From: Methylobacterium dankookense
Lineage (GTDB): Bacteria; Pseudomonadota; Alphaproteobacteria; Rhizobiales; Beijerinckiaceae
Length of the DNA: 33,531 nt
Direction: 5' to 3'
NCBI RefSeq assembly: GCF_902141855.1
Contig: NZ_CABFVH010000053.1
Location: forward strand, 1 to 33,531
Numbering within the stretch: position 1 is the first letter of the stretch; each line of letters opens with the position of its first letter. The position numbers were made by a program, and so were the translations under genes. The notes below the pieces were generated by a model that saw nothing but the letters and a program-made list of their open reading frames with translations, did not search any database and was not told the origin of the DNA. Positions 1 through 5,530 of the stretch are shown here, piece by piece.

Positions 1-24
1 ATCCGTCAGGTCGAACCGCGCCAT
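1..24 (-). CDS. IS5-type transposase, N-terminal 8 codons only
   Basis: Eight codons, MARFDLTD, are visible before the sequence ends. Many IS5/IS427-group transposases begin M(S/A)RFDLTD followed by a tryptophan-containing segment, so the match is suggestive although short. GGAGGG lies six bases before the ATG on the minus strand, as expected for a real start. The gene reads outward, away from the tag operon. Only the continuation of this frame outside the window can confirm the call. Confidence 0.5.
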
Positions 25-49
25 CCAGAACCCTCCCTCGCCAGAGGGT
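1..49 (-). mobile_element. End of an IS5-family-like insertion sequence, cut by the window edge
   Basis: The first bases, read on the minus strand, hold a ribosome-binding site (GGGAGGG), a short spacer and an ATG opening a reading frame that runs off the edge as MARFDLTD. That start is typical of IS5-family (IS427-like) transposases. The AGAGGGTT sequence near 43-50 is a plausible terminal inverted repeat. The exact outer boundary cannot be fixed because the other end of the element is outside the window. Confidence 0.55.
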
Positions 50-95
50 TAACGACGGCACGCCTCACCCGTGCCCACCGTTATGGGTTCGCGAC

Positions 96-704
96 CTAGG
101 CCGGTCGTGCGAAGGCCGCCCTGGCTTCGGCCGCATGCGCGCGAACCGCGCACCCGTCCACGTGATCGTTGATGAGGCCCATGGCCTGCATGAAGGCATG
201 GATCGTCGTCGGACCGACGAAGGACCAGCCGCGCTTCTTCGGGTCTCTGGACAAGGCGATGGAGGCGGGCGATGTCGATGCGGTCTGCGGGGCGGGCAGA
301 TCCTCCGGCCTCGGCTCGAAACGCCAGACATAGGCGGCGAGAGATCCCTCCCGCTTCACGAGGTCCTGCGCCCGTCTGGCATTGTTGATGACGGCGGCGA
401 TCTTGCCGCGATGGCGGACGATCCCCTGATCCGTCAGCAGGCGCTCCACATCCGCCTCGGTGAAGGCGGCGATCCGGTCGATGTCGAACCCGTGGAAGGC
501 GGCGCGGAAATTCTCGCGCTTCGCGAGAATGGTGCGCCAGCTCAGGCCCGACTGAAAGCCTTCGAGACACAGCTTCTCGAACAGGCGCCGGTCGTCATCG
601 ACCGGAAAGCCCCATTCGGCGTCGTGGTAGGCGAGGAATTCGGGTGCCGCCATGCACCAGCGGCAGCGCGGATGCCCGTCCGGACCGGGACGCGTCGCAG
701 CCAT
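96..704 (-). CDS. tag: DNA-3-methyladenine glycosylase I
   Basis: This 202-residue protein aligns over nearly its full length with E. coli Tag, which removes 3-methyladenine from alkylated DNA as the first step of base-excision repair in the cytoplasm. Visible family features are the N-terminal RCRWC segment, AYHDAEWG, the CLEGFQSGLSW segment containing the base-recognition glutamate and tryptophan, IVRHRGKI, KKRGWSFVG and the C-terminal NDHVDGC. Cys14, His27 and the His and Cys of NDHVDGC correspond to the zinc ligands of E. coli Tag. The start lies only 3 bases after the stop of the YciI-like gene, so tag is the last gene of a tight three-gene operon headed by a TetR regulator. Nothing appears damaged. 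Confidence 0.96.
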   Translation of the reverse strand: MAATRPGPDGHPRCRWCMAAPEFLAYHDAEWGFPVDDDRRLFEKLCLEGFQSGLSWRTILAKRENFRAAFHGFDIDRIAAFTEADVERLLTDQGIVRHRGKIAAVINNARRAQDLVKREGSLAAYVWRFEPRPEDLPAPQTASTSPASIALSRDPKKRGWSFVGPTTIHAFMQAMGLINDHVDGCAVRAHAAEARAAFARPA

Positions 705-707
705 GGT

Positions 708-1004
708 TCAGGCTTTCAGGAAGGCGAGCCGATCGTCGGTGCGCCCCGGCGTGACGGCCAGGATCTCGGCGCTGACCACCCCCTCGGCCACGAAGAGGTC
801 GTCCTGCACGCGGGCCGCGATCGCCTCGGGCGACGCATTGTGCGCGAGGATCGTGCCGCCCGCATTCGGCTGGAGGCTGCCGGCCAGCAGGAAGACGCCG
901 TCGTCGAAGCCGCGCCCGATCCAGGCCTTGTGCGCGTCCATGAATTGCGGCGCCCTCGCCTTGTCGGCGAAGCGGAGGGTGATGACGAACATGGTCTTCT
1001 CCAT
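708..1004 (-). CDS. YciI-like small protein
   Basis: The 98-residue product has the compact YciI fold pattern: an opening beta strand (MFVITLRF), His25 in MDAHKAW, a conserved acidic pair in GFDDG, then FLLAGSLQP. YciI proteins are small cytoplasmic dimers of the ferredoxin-like fold; a His/Asp pair is conserved but the reaction is mostly unknown. The chosen ATG overlaps the TetR stop codon by one base (TGATG), which implies translational coupling. A second ATG four codons later, at 992, is possible. Lying between a regulator and an alkylation-repair gene, it may help detoxify the same stress, but that is inference. Confidence 0.85.
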   Translation of the reverse strand: MEKTMFVITLRFADKARAPQFMDAHKAWIGRGFDDGVFLLAGSLQPNAGGTILAHNASPEAIAARVQDDLFVAEGVVSAEILAVTPGRTDDRLAFLKA

Positions 1005-1603
1005 CAGAGGCGTCGGCGATCCTCGGCCTGTGGCGCGGCGGGGCATTGGGCGAGCAGCCACGCCTCCATCTCCGCGACCTCGCGGCGGATGAAATCCTCG
1101 TCGCGGAAGGCGGTGGCGAGCGTCGCGATCCCCTGGCTGCGCATCAGGACGTGCAGAGCCAGCGCGTCGGCATCCTCGTCCCGCCCGAGCCTGGCGAATT
1201 GCCGGGAGAGCCAATCCCGGAACAGGGCGAACAGGCGGGCCGCGTCGTCCTTCGCCGCGTGATCGCGCTTCGCCAGCTCGTCGCAGAGCGTTCCGACCGG
1301 GCAGCCGCAGGCCATGATCCTCGCCCGGTTCCTGATGAGGATGTGGATGAAGCTGCGGATGCATTCCGCGGGAGAGGCTGCCTCCCGCTCCCAAGCCTCC
1401 AGCATGGCGCCGGTATGGGCCGCGCGCTGCGCGATCACGGCCTCGAGGATCTCGTTCTTGGTCTTGAAATGGTAATAGAAATTGCCGCGTGAGAGGCCCG
1501 TATCCTTGGCGATGTCGGCGAATGACGTGGCTTCGAAGCCGCGCTCGTAGAAGAGCCGGTCGGCGACATCCACGATCTGCCGGCGGGTTTCGCTGGCCAC
1601 CAT
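1004..1603 (-). CDS. TetR/AcrR-family transcriptional regulator
   Basis: The 199-residue protein has a clear TetR N-terminal DNA-binding domain at about residues 5-52, including FYERGFEATSFADIA, TGLSRGNFYYHF and the following KTKNEIL. The C-terminal ligand domain carries a CGCPVGTL segment, seen in a TetR subgroup (TetR_C_6-like) that often controls stress or detoxification genes. It is the first gene of the regulator/YciI/tag operon. A strong palindrome lies 52-90 bases upstream of its start and is the obvious autoregulatory site. The ligand is not known. The Cys-x-Cys pair could be a redox or electrophile sensor, though this has to be tested. Confidence 0.93.
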   Translation of the reverse strand: MVASETRRQIVDVADRLFYERGFEATSFADIAKDTGLSRGNFYYHFKTKNEILEAVIAQRAAHTGAMLEAWEREAASPAECIRSFIHILIRNRARIMACGCPVGTLCDELAKRDHAAKDDAARLFALFRDWLSRQFARLGRDEDADALALHVLMRSQGIATLATAFRDEDFIRREVAEMEAWLLAQCPAAPQAEDRRRL

Positions 1604-1654
1604 CTCTGGTCCTCACCCTCGTGGCACGCCCGGCGGAACGCCCTCGGCGCGCTT

Positions 1655-1693
1655 TAGGGCATTTGACCTAGATTTTCTAGGACAAGCGCCCTA
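1655..1693 (-). promoter_or_regulatory. Two-layer palindromic operator, probably for the TetR regulator
   Basis: The inner arms TTGACCTAGA (1663-1672) and TCTAGGACAA (1676-1685) are inverted copies with one mismatch and a 3-base centre. The outer arms TAGGGC (1655-1660) and GCCCTA (1688-1693) are perfect inverted copies sharing the same centre at 1674. TTGTCC, read on the minus strand at 1685-1680, could serve as a -35 box. A nested dyad of this size just upstream of a tetR gene is what a TetR dimer, or two dimers, would bind. Confidence 0.72.
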
Positions 1694-1786
1694 CGCGGTC
1701 AATGGTGCGTCATGCGGGCCGAAGGGACGGGCAGCCTCTGAGGGATCGGCTCCAATCGGCTCTTGTGAGGGAGGAAATTTCCAGGA

Positions 1787-1814
1787 TGGCGGAGGGAGCG
1801 GGCTTCGGACCCGC
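1787..1814 (-). other. tRNA-Ser-like 3' end (degenerate fragment)
   Basis: Read on the minus strand, a GCGGG/CCCGC stem with a 7-base loop TCCGAAG (1814-1798) is followed by TCCCTCC, G and CCA (1797-1787). This is the arrangement of a T arm, the acceptor 3' strand and CCA of an alphaproteobacterial tRNA-Ser. The loop departs from the usual TTCGA core by one base. The matching 5' acceptor strand GGAGGGA was not found within about 100 bases, so this is not a complete tRNA. It could be a leftover attachment site or chance similarity. Confidence 0.4.
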
Positions 1815-1837
1815 CCGGTCTCCATCGTCCTCGGTGG

Positions 1838-1926
1838 AGAAAAGGCGGCGCAGGGGCCGCCTGAGCCAAGCTCGGCCGCGTCGGGCGGATGCGTGGGGCG
1901 TGAGCCCCGCGCCCGCCGCGGGGCTC
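1838..1926 (-). ncRNA. Possible structured small RNA ending in a hairpin and T-run
   Basis: On the minus strand three hairpins follow in series. The first is a perfect 10-base stem (GAGCCCCGCG with its complement, 1926-1902). The second is a small GAGC/GCTC hairpin near 1864-1874. The third is a perfect GGCGGC/GCCGCC stem (1861-1844) directly followed by TTTTCT. The last has the form of an intrinsic terminator, yet no minus-strand protein gene lies upstream of it. A TATACG box is at 1942-1937 on the same strand, but no good -35 was seen. No known RNA family was recognised. Confidence 0.27.
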
Positions 1927-2009
1927 GCCGCGTGGACGTATACTCAAGCAGTTGCTACCGTCCGTTGCAGGGCCCGGCGTTGCGCCGTCCCCGCCGTCCG
2001 GAGGGTGCG

Positions 2010-2555
2010 ATGCCGCTCGGATCCCGTCTCGTCCTCGCCCTGGTGATGGCCCTGCTCGGCTCGGCCGGCGCCCGAGCCGGCCAATCCGCCGGGAGCTGGA
2101 CCGCCCCGCCGGCCCGGACGCCGGCCGTGCAGCCCGAGGTGGCGCCGGCCGATGCCCCGAAGGAGAATCCGAAGGCCGAGGCGCCCGCCGCGCAGAAGGC
2201 CGCCCCGCCCGCCGCCCGGGCCGAGGCGCCGCGCAAGCCCGTGCGGGCCGCCCGCCGTGAGGCCAGGCGCGTGACGGCGGCGCGCCCGCGGGTGGCGCGT
2301 GCCGCGCCGCGGGTGCAGGAGGAGCGGAGGGTGGTCTATGCGGCCCGGCCGGCGCTGCGGCACCTGCGCTATGGCGAGCCGCTGCCCGTGGGCGTCGCGC
2401 CCCCGCGCGAAGCGATGGCGGATCCGCGCCTGGAGCGGCTGGGCAGCGCGGAGGCGGCCGGCTACCTCGTGGTCCGGCGGCGCACCGTCGTCTATCCCGA
2501 CGGGCGCGCGATCCGGATCTACCGGCCCCTGGAGGACGGGGACGGCTTCGACTAG
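2010..2555 (+). CDS. Secreted Ala/Pro-rich protein of unknown function
   Basis: The chosen ATG has GGAGGG four bases upstream and directly begins a signal peptide (MPLGSRLVLALVMALLG, cleavage near ARA/GQ). The 181-residue product has a middle part rich in Ala, Pro, Lys and Glu (residues about 30-80), then an Arg-rich stretch, and ends in a more ordered segment, GYLVVRRRTVVYPDG with AIRIYRP. I do not recognise a family. The basic, proline-rich middle suggests an extended periplasmic or envelope-associated linker. A TATACT box at 1939-1944 is a candidate -10. The TAG stop codon is itself the beginning of a dispersed repeat, so the extreme C terminus may have been set by insertion of that repeat. 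Confidence 0.72.
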   Translation: MPLGSRLVLALVMALLGSAGARAGQSAGSWTAPPARTPAVQPEVAPADAPKENPKAEAPAAQKAAPPAARAEAPRKPVRAARREARRVTAARPRVARAAPRVQEERRVVYAARPALRHLRYGEPLPVGVAPPREAMADPRLERLGSAEAAGYLVVRRRTVVYPDGRAIRIYRPLEDGDGFD

Positions 2556-2606
2556 AGCGCTCTCGGTCGACGAGGGGATGCCGGTTCGGCGCAAGAGAGC
2601 GCGTCA
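2552..2606 (+). repeat. Dispersed intergenic repeat, copy A
   Basis: This stretch, opening CTAGAGCGCTCTC and including GCCGGTTCGG and AAGAGAGCGCGTCA, matches the reverse complement of 26921-26973 along nearly its whole length, with scattered substitutions. It begins one base before the stop codon of the preceding gene. It resembles the 'AGAGCG' type of intergenic repeat common in Methylobacterium and other Hyphomicrobiales (recalled, not searched). Confidence 0.7.
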
Positions 2607-2659
2607 GGCGACGGCGCTCGATTGCTCTTTCGCCGGCCCGGTCTGGACCGGCGGAGGCC

Positions 2660-2893
2660 TCAGCGGATGCGGCCGGGGCGGGTCGGCTCGAACACGATGC
2701 GGCGGTGGAAGGCACACCAGCTCTTGCCGTCCTGCACGGGCGCGCCGCAGCACATGGCGCGCTCGGTCGGCTCGCCGATGATGAACTTGCAGACGAAGGC
2801 GCCCGACTGCGCGAAGGGCACGCGCAGCTCGGCGGACGGCTCCTTGATGGTCTCGGCTTCGCCGATCTGTGACATGCGGACGAGTTGATTCAT
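2660..2893 (-). CDS. GcrA-like small protein lacking the DNA-binding domain
   Basis: The 77-residue product, starting MNQLVRMSQ, has a C-terminal half FVCKFIIGEPTERAMCCG, then APVQDGKSWCAFHRRIVFEP. The pattern of Cys, a GxP, a CCG or FCG, SWC or PYC and AFH or AEH is that of the C-terminal part of GcrA, the alphaproteobacterial cell-cycle activator; in Caulobacter this part contacts the housekeeping sigma factor. The N-terminal helix-turn-helix of full GcrA (about 170 residues) is absent. The start is chosen because AGG lies five bases upstream and longer versions begin in low-complexity sequence. The Cys/His set (four Cys and one His) could bind a metal. Whether it acts on RNA polymerase is inference. 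Confidence 0.6.
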   Translation of the reverse strand: MNQLVRMSQIGEAETIKEPSAELRVPFAQSGAFVCKFIIGEPTERAMCCGAPVQDGKSWCAFHRRIVFEPTRPGRIR

Positions 2894-3421
2894 CGGACCT
2901 GGGGCGTTCGGTGCCTCACGGATCGGGCCGGCGGCCCGCCGGAGAGGCGGCAAGCGGTGGGGTTATCCGCGGCATCGCGGCAACCGGCCCTGCACCCGTG
3001 CGGAGCCGGGCTTCGCGGGCCCGGGGACGCGCCGCGCGACCGGACGGTCCACGGCGCATGTCATCTTGCTGTTATAGCTGGCGTTCTTGCATACGAAAAC
3101 AACCCCGTGTCCCTGGGGCGAGCCGACGCATGCCGGCCCGGCCGCGCGCAGGCGGACGTTGGGTATGCCAATAGTAACCTGTGCGATGATTCCGCGCGCG
3201 CGCTGCGGCGCAATACTGAATTTCCGCCGCCCTGTTGGCTTCAGGGTTGATTCCCAGGCATGCCCCGGCTGCAACCCCCTCCCCCGTTGCGGGCGGCATC
3301 CGGCCCGCCCCCGTGGCCGCCGCGCCCGTCCGAGGGGCCTGAATGATTCGCGGCTTTCCCGCTTGAGGCGGCCGGGCGGCCGGTGTAGGGCCGGCCCCGT
3401 CTGGGGCTCGGGGGGAGAGCG
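2894..3421. other. Long intergenic region between divergent genes
   Basis: This 528-base region separates the minus-strand GcrA-like gene from the plus-strand epimerase gene. Bases about 3060-3200 are clearly less GC-rich than the surroundings and most likely hold both promoters. On the minus strand TATAAC (3076-3071) is a candidate -10 for the GcrA-like gene, giving a leader of about 170 bases. On the plus strand TTGGGT near 3159 could be a -35, without a convincing -10. No RNA gene or credible protein gene was seen; open frames here lack ribosome sites and family resemblance. Confidence 0.4.
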
Positions 3422-4432
3422 ATGCGCGTCCTCGTGACCGGTTCGGCCGGGTTCATCGGGTTCCATCTCTGCCGCCGGCTCCTCGCCGAGGGCCACGCCG
3501 TCACCGGCCTCGACGGCTTCTCCGACTATTACGATGTCGGCCTGAAACGCGCGCGTCATGCCGAGCTTGCCCACGAGGCGTGCTTCGAGGCGGTCGAGGG
3601 GCGCCTCGAAGCGCCGGGCCTGCTGCGCGACCTCCTCGCCAGGACGAAGCCCGAGATCGTCATCCACCTCGCGGCCCAGGCAGGCGTGCGCTACAGCCTT
3701 GAAAATCCGCAGGCCTACGCCGACGCCAATCTCATCGGCAGCTTCAACCTGCTGGAGGCGGTGCGGGCGCACCCGGTCCGCCACCTCCTGCTCGCCTCGA
3801 CGAGCTCGGCCTATGGCGGCAACACCGCCCTGCCCTTCCGCGAGACCGACCGGGCGGTCAGCCCGCTCACCTTCTACGCCGCCACCAAGCTCGCCATGGA
3901 AGCGATGGCGCATTCCTACAGCCATCTCTACGGCATCCCGACGACGGCGTTCCGCTTCTTCACGGTCTACGGGCCCTGGGGCCGGCCGGACATGGCGCTG
4001 TTCCTGTTCACCCGGAAGATCCTCTCGGGCGAGGCGATCGAGGTCTTCGGCGACGGTACGCCCGAGCGGGATTTCACCTATGTCGACGATCTCGTCGAGG
4101 CGATGCGCCGCCTCGTCGACGTGCCCCCGCCCCGTCCGGGACAGGGGGAGCCGGCGGGCCCGGAGGACACGCTGAGCGCCTGCGCGCCCTATCGGCTCGT
4201 CAATATCGGCGGCGGCCGGCCGGTCCGCCTGGATGCGATGATCGATGCGCTGGAACAGGCCCTCGGCTGCCGGGCCGAGCGCATCCTCAAGCCCCTGCCC
4301 CCGGGCGACGTCGCCCGCACCGCGGCCTCCACCGATCTGCTGCGCCGCCTCGTCGGCACGGTGCCCGAGACGCCGATCGCGGTGGGCATCCCGGCCTTCG
4401 TCGCGTGGTACCGCGCCTTCTACGGGGCCTGA
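3422..4432 (+). CDS. UDP-glucuronate 4-epimerase (extended SDR family)
   Basis: The 336-residue protein is a short-chain dehydrogenase/reductase that likely interconverts UDP-glucuronate and UDP-galacturonate for lipopolysaccharide or capsule. The NAD-binding loop TGSAGFIG is at residues 6-13, the STSSAYG segment near 126-132, and the catalytic tyrosine and lysine in YAATK at 152-156. AGVRYSLENPQAYADAN is typical of the glucuronate epimerase branch (the LspL/Cap1J type). DGTPERDFTYVDD and NIGGGRPV also fit. Start: GGGGGAGAG lies just upstream of ATG 3422. It stands alone, 71 bases before sseA. Substrate preference among UDP-hexuronates and UDP-hexoses cannot be settled from sequence alone. 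Confidence 0.88.
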   Translation: MRVLVTGSAGFIGFHLCRRLLAEGHAVTGLDGFSDYYDVGLKRARHAELAHEACFEAVEGRLEAPGLLRDLLARTKPEIVIHLAAQAGVRYSLENPQAYADANLIGSFNLLEAVRAHPVRHLLLASTSSAYGGNTALPFRETDRAVSPLTFYAATKLAMEAMAHSYSHLYGIPTTAFRFFTVYGPWGRPDMALFLFTRKILSGEAIEVFGDGTPERDFTYVDDLVEAMRRLVDVPPPRPGQGEPAGPEDTLSACAPYRLVNIGGGRPVRLDAMIDALEQALGCRAERILKPLPPGDVARTAASTDLLRRLVGTVPETPIAVGIPAFVAWYRAFYGA

Positions 4433-4503
4433 TCCGGTCGCGCCGCGCGCCGGGATGTGGTTGAGTGGCCGCGTATCCGGACCGAGAATAGGACTGAAGA
4501 CAT

Positions 4504-5352
4504 ATGGCGTCCTCGCCCCTCGTCAGCGCCGAATGGCTCCATCAGCGCCTCGACGCACCCGACATCGTGGTGCTCGACGGCTCCTGGTACCTGCCCGCCG
4601 CCGGCCGCGACCCGGAGGCGGAGTTCCGCGCCGCGCACATCCCGCGGGCTGCGCGCTTCGACATCGACGCGATGAGCGACGAGACCTCCGGCCTGCCGCA
4701 CATGCTGCCGCGGCCCGAGGTGTTCGCCTCGCGCATGCGCGCGCTCGGCATCGGCGACGGGCAGCAGATCGTGGTCTATGACGGGATGGGCCTGTTCTCG
4801 GCGCCCCGCGTCTGGTGGATGCTGCGCACCTTCGGCGTGCGCGACGCCCTCGTCCTCGACGGCGGCCTGCCCGCCTGGATCGCCGCCGGCTATCCGACCG
4901 AGGACGGCGACCCCCTGCCCCGCGAGCGCCGCCACTTCAGCGCCCGCCTCGACAACGGCGCGGTGGCGGATGCGGGCGACATCGCCCGTGCGCTGGCGGG
5001 TGGCTCGGCGCAGGTGGTCGATGCCCGCTCCGCTCCGCGCTTCTGCGGCGAGGAGGCGGAGCCGCGCCCCGGCGTGCGGCCGGGCCACATGCCGGGCGCC
5101 CGGAATCTCCACTATGCGGCGCTGCAGCGCGACGGGCGCCTGAAGAGCCCCGAGGAGTTGCGCACGATCTTCGCCGAGGCCGGCATCGATCCCGAGCGGC
5201 CGATCCTCACCACCTGCGGCTCGGGCGTGACCGCGGCGATCGTCTCGCTCGCCCTCGACACCCTCGGGCGCCCAGCGCGCGGGCTCTACGACGGCTCCTG
5301 GTCGGAATGGGGCGCCGACCTGGAGCGGCCGGTGGCGACCGGGCCGGCCTGA
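4504..5352 (+). CDS. sseA: 3-mercaptopyruvate sulfurtransferase
   Basis: This 282-residue cytoplasmic protein has two rhodanese domains (about residues 5-125 and 155-277). The active-site loop is CGSGVTA at 238-244, with Cys238 as the sulfur carrier. The CG(S/T)GV(T) form marks mercaptopyruvate sulfurtransferases, whereas thiosulfate sulfurtransferases usually have CRxGx(R/T). It transfers sulfur from 3-mercaptopyruvate to thiols or cyanide. Other conserved parts are HIPRAARFDID (45-55), YDGMGLFSAPR (92-102), LDGG and AWI (118-126) and GHMPGARNLHY (194-204). The ATG at 4504 begins the protein directly at the expected N terminus. A weak hairpin and T-run follow the gene. Confidence 0.95.
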   Translation: MASSPLVSAEWLHQRLDAPDIVVLDGSWYLPAAGRDPEAEFRAAHIPRAARFDIDAMSDETSGLPHMLPRPEVFASRMRALGIGDGQQIVVYDGMGLFSAPRVWWMLRTFGVRDALVLDGGLPAWIAAGYPTEDGDPLPRERRHFSARLDNGAVADAGDIARALAGGSAQVVDARSAPRFCGEEAEPRPGVRPGHMPGARNLHYAALQRDGRLKSPEELRTIFAEAGIDPERPILTTCGSGVTAAIVSLALDTLGRPARGLYDGSWSEWGADLERPVATGPA

Positions 5353-5398
5353 TACGGGCAGCGAGGGCACCGTATTCCCCTCGGCCGCCCTCCGTCAT

Positions 5399-5426
5399 CC
5401 CGGCGTCACCCGGGCGGGGCATTTTT
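5399..5426 (+). terminator. Weak intrinsic-terminator-like hairpin after sseA
   Basis: CCCGG (5399-5403) and CCGGG (5410-5414) form a 5-base stem, followed after seven bases by five T's at 5422-5426. The distance between stem and T-run is longer than ideal, so this may be only a partial terminator. Confidence 0.35.
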
Positions 5427-5469
5427 GCAACGCCGCCGCCCCGCCTGCGACGACCGGCGCTGAACCCTG

Positions 5470-5497
5470 TTGTCAGAATTATAGCACTGGCTATATC
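5470..5497 (+). promoter_or_regulatory. Sigma-70-type promoter for the porin fusion gene
   Basis: TTGTCA (5470-5475) and TATATC (5492-5497) are separated by 16 bases in a short AT-rich island, 34 bases before the chosen start at 5531. Both boxes match the consensus in at least four positions. Confidence 0.6.
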
Positions 5498-5530
5498 TCG
5501 CCCCGGAGCAACGGGGACGAGGTGTGGGCG

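Noticed and set aside
1787..1885. A complete tRNA-Ser gene on the minus strand
   Set aside because: A T-arm-like loop and acceptor 3' end are present, but no matching 5' acceptor strand or anticodon arm was found; only a fragment is reported.
1702..2046. A 114-codon frame whose interior reads MAEGAGFGPARSP
   Set aside because: This phrase is the usual false protein produced by reading a tRNA-Ser 3' end backwards. There is no family support, and the secreted protein starting at 2010 overlaps it.
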